Both the position numbers and the translations under genes were made by a program. Below are positions 36,945-48,538 of a stretch of 64,000 nt of DNA, piece after piece. Below the pieces are notes generated by a model, which did no database searches, was not told where the DNA came from, and was given only the letters and a program-made list of their open reading frames with translations. Within the stretch, counting starts at the first letter, position 1; every line of letters begins with the position of its first letter. The stretch spans positions 16,756,288-16,820,287 of the forward strand of contig CM069605.1 in the NCBI GenBank assembly GCA_035771175.1, given 5' to 3'. Origin of the DNA: Paratinospora sagittata. Lineage: Eukaryota; Streptophyta; Magnoliopsida; Ranunculales; Menispermaceae.

Positions 36945-37165
36945 GAATATATATGTGAGTAAGTAAAATGCTGCAGGAGCAGACGGGCAGATATTCTAGT
37001 TCTGTTTTTTTTCTATACAGCTTTGTTTTTATTTGAGAGTCTTCTCTCGCCCCCCTTCCATGGAATCCTCCAACGAAGCCGAAGCAAAAATAACAAAAAG
37101 AAGGCATTAACGGAAGAACTGAGTAAAGCAAAATCGAATTTTCGTGCGCTTTTTATTCTCGTAAG
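36945..37165 (+). other. Probable promoter and non-coding first exon of the kinase gene
   Basis: A TATA-like AATATATATG lies at 36946-36955. It is followed by a GC-richer leader ending at AAG|GTACGT (37165/37166), a strong donor match. The acceptor would be CTCTGTAG at 41829, giving a 5'UTR intron of about 4.7 kb. The leader has a 16-codon upstream ORF (37060-37110) whose ATG is in a strong CCATGGA context. This exon is inferred from composition and splice sites only. Confidence 0.45.
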
Positions 37166-37667
37166 GTACGTAACTCTACCGAGCTTTGTCCCTTTTGTTT
37201 CTTCAAAGCATATATATATATATATTTGGGTGAAATGATCTCTGGTTTGTACTACTGAGTTGTTCTTGAAGTGTTTTTGATCAGGATAGGTCTTCTGGTT
37301 TGTACCAATTTCCTCTCACTTTTTCTATTTTCCTTTTTGAATTTTTTGTATTTTGGTTTCCTTGGGTCTGTTGGGAGAATCTAAATATAAATGATTTTAT
37401 GGATCAATTTTCCGGATGAAACGTGGAAGTAATGATAATATGTTTCTTAATTACTTGTTGGAAGTCTTGTTGATTCATTTAGTTTTGTTCATTTTTTTTA
37501 TTTTTTATTTTTATTTTGAATGAATGTTGCTTTACCAATAGGAGGAAGAGAGAAGACCCCCCAAGTGTCAATGATCTGAATAAGAATTTGGTCCCATGAT
37601 TTCGAAGTTAGGCTTTAGGTGTAATACCCTAGGATTGCACACACACATAAAAAAAAAAAGGCCTTTT

Positions 37668-37820
37668 TGTCACACCCCGCGGATGTGATGGGTACCTCAT
37701 CGAGCGTACCCAGCCATAGCACCACATAATATTGTCCAATCCCGTGTACAACCCGCTACACAAGGACGTCTCGTACCCCCGGGATCATTTGTCCACACTA
37801 TCTATCCGCGGGTTGTGACA
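37668..37820. mobile_element. 153-bp element with 17-bp inverted ends
   Basis: The segment starts TGTCACACCCCGCGGAT and ends ATCCGCGGGTTGTGACA, inverted repeats with one mismatch in 17. It is much more GC-rich than its surroundings. The TG..CA ends would also suit a very short LTR. No clear target duplication was found. Confidence 0.5.
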
Positions 37821-38884
37821 TTAGGGCTTTTAGTTATGCGTTCTATGCAATAAGGGGGTCCTGTTTAATGCAAAGGGAGACAACTGAATTACTGAATTTC
37901 ATATTCATCCTTCCACTATTTGTATTTTAATTGGATGATTATCATCTGGATGCCAACAACTATTGTGTGGTTTTTAATTGGAAATTTTTGATGATTATGA
38001 TCTTGATGCCAAAAATTATGTGGGTGTAGATAGATGATTGCCTTAACAATCAATAGAGTTAATAACTATTGCAAGACTGGATTTTCTTGAATTTTGTTCA
38101 AGAAAATCAATTATAAAAGTGTCAGAAAACAATAGTGTCGTAGATGACTGAAAGGCTAGAAACAGTTGGTCACTTTCAACAAGTGTTTTAAACATTGAAT
38201 GGACGAGAAATTTAATTTTTCAATTAAAAAAAAAAGCCTTTTTCCTACAACATGAGGTCAGTACATGATTTTTTTTTCCCTCCGTTCTTACTTATCAAGG
38301 GCTAAGCTGACAATTATATTAAAAGTAGTTGTATCTTTCTTAATTATTTTGATTCATATTTTAGGTCATTCTCTACCTCTGTCATAACTATTAATTGTTA
38401 ATAGGTCACTCTTCCTAACTAACACTTCTAATTGTCTGTGTGTAAAGCATTTTCGTTGCTTTTATTTTATTTTATTATTTTTTTTTCAATTTATATCTAA
38501 TTGAGGCTACTCCTACTATTTCTCGAATGTGTTCATTTCTAATAGGTCCTAACTAACGCATATTGCTTTATTTTTATTTTTATTTAATTGCCCAATTTTT
38601 GTTCTATAAAGCATGGCTAGCCTTATAGCAACTTTATAGGATTTTCCTTTTAACTTTAATACAATGAATTACTCCAAAAGCAGTCCTTTACATAATACAT
38701 CTTTTTCTTTAATTCTATGGTTCACATTTTTATCTATTTCGTCTTCTTGATGTATAATTACTGTCAAATACCTAAAATTTTTACTCTAAATAGACAACAC
38801 AAATGATAATCTAAAATTAAATTGTTTATAATCCACCTATCTTGAGGGTTTTATAAACCAAGGGTTTGTATTCTATTACAAACA

Positions 38885-39245
38885 AAGAAGTTAGAATTGC
38901 AATTCGAATTGTTGAATTGTACGATTCACGATTTGATTCACACTAAACAATTCAAATTGAATTTTTGAATCAATATACCTGTGAATTGTAAGTGAATTGG
39001 TTCGAATTGTGGGTGAATTGATACGAATCGTAAGTGAATAAGAAAAACTCGCTAGCTGAATCGCAGTGAATCAATTTGAATCATTAATTAGCTAAAAAAC
39101 ACTAATATCTTTATAACTCTATAGATACTTCAATATATACAAATGTACAATTCAAATATGTATTGTGAATCTTACGATTCACCAATCCGAATCCCGATTC
39201 AATTTATCAAGCCTCAAAATGATTCAATCCCGATTCACGATTTTG
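38885..39245. repeat. Repeat rich in GAATCG/CGATTC motifs, probable MITE
   Basis: Short motifs GTGAATTG, CGATTCAC and GAATCGTAAGTGAAT recur in both orientations with potential to fold back. The segment ends CGATTTTGACTACCATG. This pattern is common in plant non-autonomous DNA elements. The ends are not defined. Confidence 0.35.
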
Positions 39246-39959
39246 ACTACCATGATAAAAAGTACTCTTGAAGCATAAGGGATCTAAAGAATATTATCCA
39301 TTGAGCATATGGTATTGGAAAGTAGTCATGGCATTATTTTGATGGACACCAATAAGTGCTTTAAATGTTCTTCGTGGTGCCTAGAGTGTTGGGTGTTAGG
39401 GCACTTCCTAGGCATAATGCTATCTTATAAAGTACATTTGTATTTGTTTATTCTGTTGTTTTTCTAATTATTATTATTATTTTAATAGTGCAGATGCCTA
39501 GTTGTTCTTTTATGGGATTTCTTATTGTTTTAGAGATTTTTAGGTCACTATAAAAAGAAGGATAAAAGGAGCTTTTGGAAGAACACCAAGATTAAAATGA
39601 ATGCCTCATGCTTAAAGTAAACTAGTTTCTGTGTATTATGTGAAATTAAAAACTCAAATGTATTTGATTAACAAGTTATGTTACTTGCTTTGTTGGTTTT
39701 TCTGTTTTTTATTTTATTTTTATGCTACATTCTTAACTCAACAATGTTTTCTTTGAAATTTTCTACCATTACTTGAAAACTTCTTTTAATATTATTAGTC
39801 ATAATAGTCATACACTTTATAAAATCCTTGTATGGATGAAGATTTTATAAGATACATTTCTTTAGATAACTTATGTGGTAAAAAATATTACTTTTTCTTT
39901 TGACTTTTTGTCTTTTAATTATAATTAGATAAAATTTTCTTTAGATTACGTACATAATG

Positions 39960-40210
39960 AAATAGAATGTTGGGCAATAAAGAAACAACATTTGAACAAA
40001 CTAAGTGTAACGAAAATGCGTGTGTAGATGGCTAAGTGGTAAAACATTAAAAGATAGAATTAAAAATGAGCATATTTGAGAAATGGTAGGAGTATCCCTA
40101 GTTGAAGATAAAATGAGGGAAAGCTGATTAAGGTGGTGTGGACACATATAACAAAGACTTTTAGATGCTCCAACTAGGAAGAGTGATCTTTGTGACTATA
40201 TTGGACATGG
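39960..40210 (+). mobile_element. LINE fragment (3' end of an RT ORF)
   Basis: A broken reading of the '...CWA-KKQ..NKLSV..MRMLRWM-GKT..D.I.NE.I.EMVGV.....KMRE..LRW.GH' end of plant LINE reverse-transcriptase ORFs. Stops and frameshifts are present. A second copy of the same segment lies in kinase intron 2 (45110-45270). Confidence 0.55.
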
Positions 40211-41001
40211 TATACTGTTATTATTATTATGATTTTTTTTATCAACAAGGAACTAAGCTAGAAAATATTAACAAAACCTCCTTAAGAAGAACCTAATATA
40301 GCTTTACATGGCTTCTTGCATGCCCTTTAGTTGTTTGTATTGCATGATATGGCGGTCTTGATCCGTTTGTCATCTCAATTGATTTTTCTCGAATGCAATC
40401 CACCTTGGGCTTAATAGACTAGAATATTGCTGCATGTTTCCCCTTTTCGTATCATACCATTTGCGAAGATTCACCATCAATAAATTTTTCCAACTTCATG
40501 AATGACCGAAGAAACATTCTTAAATGATGATCAGGGTTTATGCTAGCCTGCTAGGAATGGGCAACATTTTACACCAGCTGATCACCTGACTTAACAATTG
40601 GTCTGTTTCCTTTGTCCAATCCTTCAACGGGAAATTCATTATAAACATGCCAAAATGAATGGCAAACTTATGGAAAATAATTTACAAAATTTAAGGAATG
40701 TGCATGCTTAGTCACTAGATTTAACACATACAACACCTTGTGCATGTCTTTGAGGCATGAGGATATAGTTGTCAGCAGTTCTCATCAAATTTTCTATTTT
40801 ACCATTTGAATGGCTCTTTTTTTCTTTTCTTTTGGGTTTTCAAATTGGAGTTTTGTTCCGTCTCTTGCCCACTCCTTTGTAGTATTCTGTCTAGCAACAA
40901 CTTTGGTTTGAATTGATAGCAAGGTAATCACAAATCTTTGATACTGAATTCCTATTTCAATTAGCAATGGCGGTCCTGTTAGCTTCTAGTATGATATTGT
41001 T

Positions 41002-41606
41002 TAGGGGTGTTCATCGAGACCGACCAAACCGAAAAACCGAACCAAACCGATGTGATCAGTTCGGTTTGGTTCTGTTTTTGTGAAGTCCGGTTCGGTTGTC
41101 GGTTCAAGGAATGAAAAAATTGATCGGTTCGGTTCGGTTTTCCGTTTAGACATTGAAAAACCGAATTTAACCCAAACCGAACCGAACTTGAGGGTAATAC
41201 TGTCATTTCTCCTATAACCCTAAGCTTTAAATATGTAGGAACATGATTAAAATATCCTTTGAACTTACTTTTAATTTTTATTTGTTTAACTATTGAATAC
41301 TTGGAATTGGACGTGCAGGTACATACAAAAATTGCCTTAAGAAAGACTTTAAATGGAAAACATGTAAAAATTTTTCATGTCAATCTCTTCTAGTATTCCT
41401 ATCATTAAATGTAATAATGTATTTTGTGTTTTAATTGTAGTGATAAAACTATATATTATATTTTTCAAAGGATTGAATGTGTTCTGAAAAGGTAAAAGGT
41501 GTTAAGTATAAAATTTATAACTGTAAAATTGACATAGCTAACCCGATCAACCCAAACTGAACCAAACCGAACCGAACCGAACCGAACCGAGGTTTGCACA
41601 CCCCTA
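41002..41606. mobile_element. hAT-type MITE, 605 bp
   Basis: The ends are TAGGGGTGTTCA and TGCACACCCCTA, 12-bp inverted repeats with one mismatch. They are flanked by an 8-bp target duplication, ATATTGTT (40994-41001) and ATACTGTT (41607-41614), with one mismatch. An 8-bp duplication is the hAT signature. Subterminal CCGAAC/GTTCGG repeats occur at both ends. It has no coding capacity. It lies in the presumed 5'UTR intron of the kinase gene, 0.3 kb before the start codon. Confidence 0.8.
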
Positions 41607-41829
41607 ATACTGTTGGTGCTAGCCTTATTTTGAGTTCACTAGAGGGCTAACAACTCATAATATTCAGTATATATTGTAACTTTCTATTCCTGTTCGCAAC
41701 GTTTTATGAAATATATACGTTTCTGTAGTAATTGTCATTTTATGGCTAAAGAGCTTGTTGTTTTCAATGGTATGGCGAGAAACAAAACTTATAGGCTTAT
41801 TAATTTCTATGTGTCATATTTCTCTGTAG

Positions 41830-41942
41830 GAGAGTTTTAACACGGCCTTCTAACACAGATGTTGGTTCTTTGATCTGGAGCTTGACGTTATTTAAGCTTT
41901 GCAAGATGCTTTTGCATTTTTATAGCCATAAAAGATTAAAGA
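41830..41942 (+). promoter_or_regulatory. 5'UTR exon of the kinase gene with two upstream ORFs
   Basis: It follows a TTTCTCTGTAG acceptor at 41819-41829. It has a four-codon ORF (ATG at 41859, stop at 41871-41873). A 15-codon ORF starts at 41906 and ends at TGA 41951-41953, overlapping the main start codon (41943) in another frame. Such an overlap can lower translation of the main ORF. Confidence 0.5.
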
Positions 41943-44900
41943 ATGTCACATGATACTGGTTTGGTAATCGTTGGCGTCTCTGTTGGTGTTGCGATCGGAT
42001 TCTTTATAGCATCTTGTGCATTTTTCGGTATAAGATGGTACAGAAAGCAGTCTAATCTTCGGCGCTGTGCAAATGAGTCTAGTACAACATCACTCCCTAT
42101 ACGTTTAAATGGCGTGGGTACAAGTGTCGTTGACTCCAGTGCATCCCTGTCGAATTCAATTTCAGTTGCTCTTCATGGTTCACAACATTTGCCAAAGAAT
42201 ACGCCACAGTCCTGGTGGAAACACAACAATAATGATATAGTGGCATCAGCATCCAGCATTCCGAGATACTCATACAAGTATGTGATTTACAATAACTTGT
42301 GCAAAGTCAATTTTTCCTCCATATGATCGAACAAAATTAGTTTAGTTTATTCTCATATTATATTTCGTACTTGTACTTCAAAATATTTAAGTTAACTGAT
42401 CTAAAAGTGATGTGATTTACTGTAATCTTTACTAGTTCTAATTTTTCTCCTGATCAATAAAGGTAGCTTTAATGTTCTGTTTGCAGATCTATTTCATACT
42501 CTGCTTATGCCCAAAATTCACTGATGGGACAACTGATGTATATTGAAATACTTTATATTTTAAATACATTTATTAACAGTACCAGCTCTTTGTGAGAGAC
42601 ATCGACAGCAATATCACTTAAAATGGATTCCCTCATATTTTAAGCTGGGTGTTGGAGGATTGGGACACAGTTGCCTCCAAGCTATTAATGTTAGTTTATT
42701 GTCATCTGGTAGAATGATATCCTTCTAGGTATACTTTATCTTTGCCATAAAGGTAACTCATTGTCAGACTTCATCATTAGCTAGTGCTTGAAATTCCAAA
42801 TTTCTTTCTCCAAAAAATTAAAAAAAGAAATCTTCATGATCCAATTATCCTGCCTGTTTGACCTTCATTTGCTATTTGCTAATGGGGAATTTAAATATAG
42901 AGTAAAAATAAATTGCAAGAGACGGTCCATGGAAATTAGTGAGTCCTTTCAAGAGCCAACACTTTCTTTTGAGAAAAATGGGTTTCTCTTGGTTGAGGAC
43001 CTTGCTGTTTTACCCAATAACAACAGAGTTGAAGGCTTATCAATAGTTGCCACCATTGGATGTTATATTGGGCACTATAACATAGCTCACTGTATGTTTC
43101 TGTTTAATGTAGCTCTCTGTATGTTTCTGTTTGATTCCCTTTCTAACCTCCTCACTAGTTTTATATTATTACCACCTTTGGTACTCTAGACAAGCCTTTG
43201 ACAAATGAAATCAATCTGCAGGCAAATGGATCAACTTCATAAAAATGGATTCATCACTTTTGCACTCATTAATGCATGTTGTCATTGTTGAACTTTATCT
43301 GTAGCATAGTTGTTATATATGAAAAATCTAGCAATATATTTGTTAGCAGCATCGTTTTAGTGATGCATTACTTGGAAACATTTTCCACTTCTAAAATTGC
43401 CTCCCTTAATCCCACTTTTAGTAGTCATATCTCTCCAGTTGTAGGTGACGGTAGGGTTTTCCGTTTTTGGGAAGACACTTGGATTGGACCATCTCCTCTC
43501 TCTGTTCTTTTTCCTCGTCTTGCACACCTTTCTCTCGAGCATAACAAACCAATCATTTCCTTCATTTCTTCAGATGTCACCTCCTCTACTTTATCTTGAA
43601 ATCTTCATTTTTCTAGACCACCATGTTCACGTGCCCTTGATGACTTCAATTGTCTTCTTCATTTACTGTCTTCAATTTGTATTTCAGATTCTCCTGATTG
43701 TTATTGTTGGTCCTTAGATAATTCTGCTTGCTATTCTTGCGAATCTTTTCTCTCCACATTAACTGATAATACCTCCATTCCCTCTTCTTCTTCTTTATTT
43801 TCTTCTATTTGGGGTGCTCTTATTCTTTCATAGGTTGAGTTTTTTGGTTGGTTAATGATTCATAGGAAATTACCTACTAATGATCTCTTGCAGCATCGGT
43901 TCCCTCGGTCATGCTTGTCCCCTTTGGCTTGCCCTTCGTGTCTCAATAATTTTAAGACAATTGATCACCTCTTTGTGGCGTGTGAGTTTTCCAATCACGT
44001 TTGGGGTAGGTGGGAAACTTTATTGTTTGAGGTCTTTATGACTCCTTCCAATTGTGAAGAGTGTTTCTCCATGGCTTTTCTTCATCCCGTTTAGACAAAG
44101 ATGAAACACATTGCTAGGATTGCATCATGTGCTACTCTTTGGTGTCTTTGGCTTGAGAGGAACCAACGTATCTTCCAAGATGTCTCTAAATCGGCTGGGA
44201 ACATTGCAGATGAGGCCATACTTTTAGCTAGCTCATGGATATCCTCTTCCAAACTAGCAGGAGGCTATTCTTGTTGGGACTGGATTAGGAATTGGTAAAG
44301 TGTGTGTAATCCTATTGTTTTTCAGTGTTCGGGTTAGGGTACTTTCCTTTTTGCTGGGTACCTTTGCTCATTTTTCTTTGCTTTAGTTTGTTGAGTACCT
44401 CTGGTACTCTTTTGTGATTGTATCTTCCTTCATCTATAATACATCTTATTTTGTTTCTTCTCAAAAAAAATAAAAATAAATAAATAAATAAAAATTGAAC
44501 AACATATGTACTCGTTGAAGACATGAAACTACTTATTATAGAGCTTGGTCTCCTCAGCCCTAAATCATGGGCATAATAGTATTGAATATATTTGTTAACA
44601 ACATCATATTAATAATGCATTACTTGGAAAAAATTTCCACTTCTAAAATTGCAGTGGATGCAACATAGAACAACTTATGCACTCGTTGAAGACAAGAAAC
44701 TACTTATTAGAGCTTGGTCTCCTCAGCCCTAAATCATGGGCTTAGTATTACAATTACTGATATAACTGCTTGTACTTTTTAGGGATATCCAGAAGGCCAC
44801 ACAGAATTTCACAACTCAATTAGGGCAGGGATCTTTTGGTCCAGTCTATAAAGCTACGATGCCCACAGGTGAAGAGGTAGCGGTAAAGGTGCTTGCTTCT

Positions 44901-47745
44901 AATTCAAAACAAGGAGAGAAAGAGTTTCAAACTGAGGTTTGTAAAATTTCAAAGAGTTGTTGATTAAAAAGATATTTCCTTTTGATGTATTAAGAATTTC
45001 TACAACAGAAAATGATGTTTGTCATCCTTGAAAAATGTTTCCGTATGAAGTAAAGATGATATAATTCATATGGTAGCATTTCTTAGTTTGGCAATGTCCC
45101 CAAATATTTATTAGGCACGTCATGCTTTATGGAAGAAAATGTTGGGGAATAAAAAACAACACGTTAACAAGCTAAGTGCAAAGGAAATGGAAATGTTAAG
45201 ATGGATGCATGGTAAAACATTGAACAATGAAATTTACAAATGAATATATTCAAGAAATGGTAGGAGTGAAGTGTGAATTATGGTTGTCTCCTGAACATTT
45301 CATTTTCATGGCTGTCACAGTCTCAAGGTTTTTGGGCTTCCTTACTTTTATAATTCTCCTATGTGGAGGTAAATATTAAACAATCATTATGCATATCTCA
45401 GGGACCAGAATTTGCTATTTTCTTGCCATATGTTCAATAAGAAGTAAATTGTGGTTTGTTGGATCAATGTTTTGTTTTCATAGAAATCCTGATTGAAGTT
45501 TGGTTTAGCAGTGCTTATCTTTGTGCTTCTGCAGGTACTTCTGCTAGGTAGACTCCATCATCGGAGTCTTGTGAATTTGATTGGATACTCTGTAGATAAA
45601 GGTCAGCACATGTTGATATATGAATATATGAGTAATGGGAGTTTGGCAAACCTTCTATACAGTAAGTTCAGATGTGACTTTCATTTTGTTTTACAGTTCT
45701 CTTTTTTCCTTTTCCTCGTCTGACTTGTTCTGTGAATTGCAAATATAAATATCTTCCTAGGGTAACAGCAGGAGTCAACTAGCCTTTTTTGGACTATTGT
45801 ATGATATTTTGTATTTAGGTTTAAATTAGAATAGATAAAGTTGAGCAAGTATGGGAGGAATTAAAGCTGCAGGCTAGTTCGTGGATGTATGTGGCTGGGA
45901 TTGTCAAGGAATGCTCCCTGGCAAGCTGGTATCAAGGTTGGGCTAATTGTTTATATCAGGTGTAGGGTATGATTGTTAAAAGTGGCTGGCATGGGTAGAA
46001 GTTAGGAAGGGTTTTTCTGGATCTATTTAAATAGGATCTCATAATGGGTTCTCTGTAATGTGCTGATACTTAGTTTGGTTCAGCATTTCTGATGCTTGTC
46101 CGAATACCTTGTAAATTATATTTACATAATAATAAATTTAAATTTGTTTCTGCTAAAAAAAAATTAAAATAAATAATTTACTTGTTGTGTGGTGGTCCGT
46201 TGATGATTGAGTCGGAGGAACTTGTTTTAATCTTTGTATTGTACCATATGGAAATCTGGAAAGATTAAGGTGCAGCTAACTGAATCCACAATGACCCGTG
46301 GTTGTAGTGCTCAATTTTGTACTTAGAAGATGAGGATTAAAAATATGAAGTATCATGCTAAACTGTAGCTCTGATTTTTTTTTTTTTCTGTTCATATTTT
46401 GAGGCTCTGCCATCAGCCTGTGGATATGTTTATCAATCTGGATCAAATGTATTATGTCCTTTCCTAGAATCTTTAACTAAAACTTCATTCCTTTTACTCT
46501 TCATTCTTGTTGGGAATTATTATTGTCTAGTTTTGTGTTGCAAAATGAGCTTATTAATTCCATGCAACTTGCTGGTATATGTGCATGCAGATGAAGGTGA
46601 AGTAGTTTTAAGCTGGGAAGAAAGGCTTCAAGTAGCTCTGGACATTTCACATGGAATTGAATATCTTCATGAAGGGGTAAATACTGTCTGATAATAATTG
46701 ATTGTTCTTCAGTGAAAATCTTGACTATATTATTGCTAAAAAAGCAGCTAAACTGTTAGGTTAAATATGCAATCCTTGGAACAGGCTGTCCCACCCATCA
46801 TTCACCGGGATCTAAAATCTGCTAACATACTGCTTGACAAATCAATGAGGGCCAAGGTATAGAATAGCATCTCTATTTTTGTAATCATCCCTGTCGTTCT
46901 TATCATGGAATGCACATTCTGCCCTTTAAATTCAGCATATCTCTTCAACGCGGCTTCTTTGACTATGTATAAAAGGAAAACTGGAATTGTTTCCGGCAGA
47001 CATGTGACATGTCTGCATGCATGCTGAAGAAACGCATTACATTGGCATTTACTGAGTGGAAAACCCAAACCAAACTACAAATTTGACTGGCACATATTTG
47101 TTACATAGCTTTGACTTCTTTGTCTTGGACTTATTATCATCTTTACATGAACTTATTCAATTAGGTCGCAGATTTTGGGCTATCCAAGGAAGAGGAATTT
47201 GATGGCAGGAACTCGGGCTTAAAGGGTACATATGGTTACATAGATCCAGATTACATATCCACAAACAAGTTCACAAAGCAGAGTGATATCTACAGTCTGG
47301 GAATTATCATCTTTGAACTCATTACTGCCATCCACCCGCAGCAAAACCTTATAGAGTACGTCAACCTTGTAAGTCTCTCGAGTTCTTTTTATAAAGTACC
47401 AAATACTAGTAGAAAATGCTCATGCGTGTGACTAACTTCTTAAATCTTTAAAAGGCTGCCATGACTCCAGATGGTGTGGATGAAATACTTGATAACAAAC
47501 TTGTTGGAGAATGTAATCCTGAAGAGGTAAGGCTCCTTGCTGGCATTGCTTATAAGTGCTTGCATAAAACCCCAAGAAGGCGGCCATCGATTGGAGATGT
47601 TTCACAGGCCATATCTAAGATAAAACAGCGGTGTCTTCGGAAAGAAAATACCATGTCTTTCTCTAGAGATGTTCCTGAGGTCGTAAGAAGGATTGAACAT
47701 CAGCAGCTGGAGCTCAGCAACATGAAAGTGAGGGAAGAGACATGA
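41943..47745 (+). CDS. CRLK-type calcium/calmodulin-regulated receptor-like kinase
   Basis: Membrane-anchored Ser/Thr protein kinase, probably signalling from the plasma membrane. CRLK1 in Arabidopsis binds calmodulin and acts in cold signalling; the same role here is inference. Exons: 41943-42277, 44783-44936, 45535-45661, 46591-46676, 46785-46856, 47165-47368 and 47455-47745. All junctions are GT..AG and the phases join to give 422 residues with no stop, close to the family length. Residues 7-27 form one membrane helix after a very short N-terminus, with no ectodomain. The kinase domain starts at about 112: glycine loop GQGSFG (126-131), VAVK Lys147, HRDLKSAN (241-248; RD type), DFG (261-263), then GTYGYIDPDY. 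The basic C-terminal tail (KIKQRCLRK) could be a calmodulin site, unproven. All catalytic residues are present. The start is the first in-frame ATG. Large introns 1-3 hold LINE remains. Confidence 0.92.
42278..43326 (+). other. Kinase intron 1, first part
   Basis: No exon is recognised. A 133-codon ORF (42788-43189) has no homology I recognise and includes a direct 27-bp duplication (CTGTATGTTTCTGTTT, about 43090-43135). It is treated as intronic. The only signal for another coding segment would be splice sites, and exon 1 to exon 2 joins perfectly without it. Confidence 0.5.
43327..44742 (+). repeat. Tandem duplication in kinase intron 1 with LINE in the first copy
   Basis: Segment X (43330-43400, ending CCACTTCTAAAATTGC) recurs at 44585-44652. 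Segment Y (44497-44572, ...CTCCTCAGCCCTAAATCATGGGC) recurs at 44669-44742. The order is X-LINE-Y-X'-Y', so a block of about 160 bp was duplicated and the first copy carries the LINE. Sixteen or so bases between X' and Y' are missing at the LINE site. Confidence 0.65.
43401..44494 (+). mobile_element. 5'-truncated LINE in kinase intron 1
   Basis: Coding remnants give VVGDGRVFRFWEDTWIG (about 43438-43488) and, further on, a zinc-binding RT C-terminal region: LPTNDLLQHRF...CPSC...TIDHLFVACEFSNHVWGRW (43865-44013). ...LWCLWLERNQRIFQDVS follows. This is the order of plant L1-type LINE ORF2 ends (zf-RVT type). It is broken by stops and frameshifts, and ends in an A-rich tail (44463-44494). It lies in the same strand as the host gene. 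Confidence 0.8.
45110..45270 (+). mobile_element. LINE fragment in kinase intron 2
   Basis: It reads like a broken '...YGRKCWGIKKQHVNKLSAKEMEMLRWMHGKT' segment. The same segment is in the 5'UTR intron at 39960-40210, so one LINE family contributed to both introns. Confidence 0.55.
45800..46165 (+). mobile_element. LINE 3' tail in kinase intron 3
   Basis: The coding end reads VWEELKLQASSWMYVAG...SLASWYQGW, like the last residues of L1-type ORF2. An untranslated part follows, ending in CTAAAAAAAAATTAAAATAAAT (46154-46175). Only the 3' end of the element is present. Confidence 0.55.
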
Positions 47746-47861
47746 TGAAAATGAAATGGCAAATTTATTCTTGGAAGACCTTTGCTTGATTTGAGGATTT
47801 AACTGATGTGTGAGATATCCAAATGACACATTAGAGCATATATAGATAAGTTTAAGAACAC

Positions 47862-48060
47862 TTTTTTTTTTTTTTTTTTTTAGAGGTCAGTAGGTATCAA
47901 GAATATCTTGATTTTTATTAATGCTTCTGGGGCACGACTACAAACATTTTTTGGACACTGTTGACCAACTTGGTGGTGGGTGGCACGGTTCGGATTCGAA
48001 CGCCCTTTTTTCAGGGTGAGAACGTTTGACTCAATAACTAAGCTAAGCCACCATTGGTTA
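47862..48060 (-). mobile_element. tRNA-derived SINE, downstream of the kinase gene
   Basis: On the minus strand it starts near 48060 with an A-box-like TGGCTTAGCTTAGTTATTGAG and has a B box GTTCGAATCC (48001-47992). It ends in a run of A (47881-47862). This is the layout of plant SINEs with an internal RNA polymerase III promoter. A target duplication was not clear. It lies about 120 bp past the kinase stop codon and may be part of its 3' flank. Confidence 0.75.
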
Positions 48061-48538
48061 ATAACGTGAAGAATTTGGTTTCCAGGGCCAAACTTTTATG
48101 TTGCATTGTTGCGCGTGAAAGGTAAATGGGAGAGGTTTAAGAGCATGAATATGTATGCGTTGTCCAATGTTTTACTACGAAGAGGTGTTTCTACAGATTT
48201 CTTACTGTTTATTCCAAGAATGCCCTTTTATCCTTCAATTTTTTAACTGTGATTTGAATGGGTAATACGGTAGTTAGACAATAATGGACAATATCCCATT
48301 TCGATAATTTAAAAATAACCCACTCTCTCCAAATTTACGTCACTGTGTTTCAACTGTTACAACTTCTCTCAAACAATGTGAGAAGTTGCATAAACACTTT
48401 TCTAAGTCCAGCGGTTGATGTAGAAACCGCTTAACCCACTTATGCCACACTAATCCACTCATGCCACCGTGTTCTTGCAATTGCAACCAGCCCTTTTTAT
48501 TCTATCTACAACTCTTATCAATGTCATATATTAAATAA
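48061..48538. other. Intergenic stretch
   Basis: Unremarkable AT-rich DNA; no gene or repeat was recognised. Confidence 0.4.

Noticed and set aside
42788..43189. 133-codon ORF in kinase intron 1
   Set aside because: Exons 1 and 2 join in phase without it, it has no recognised domain and includes a local duplication.
47985..48055. Possible tRNA gene (B box GTTCGAATCC)
   Set aside because: No cloverleaf can be drawn and it is followed by an A-tail; the SINE explanation fits better.
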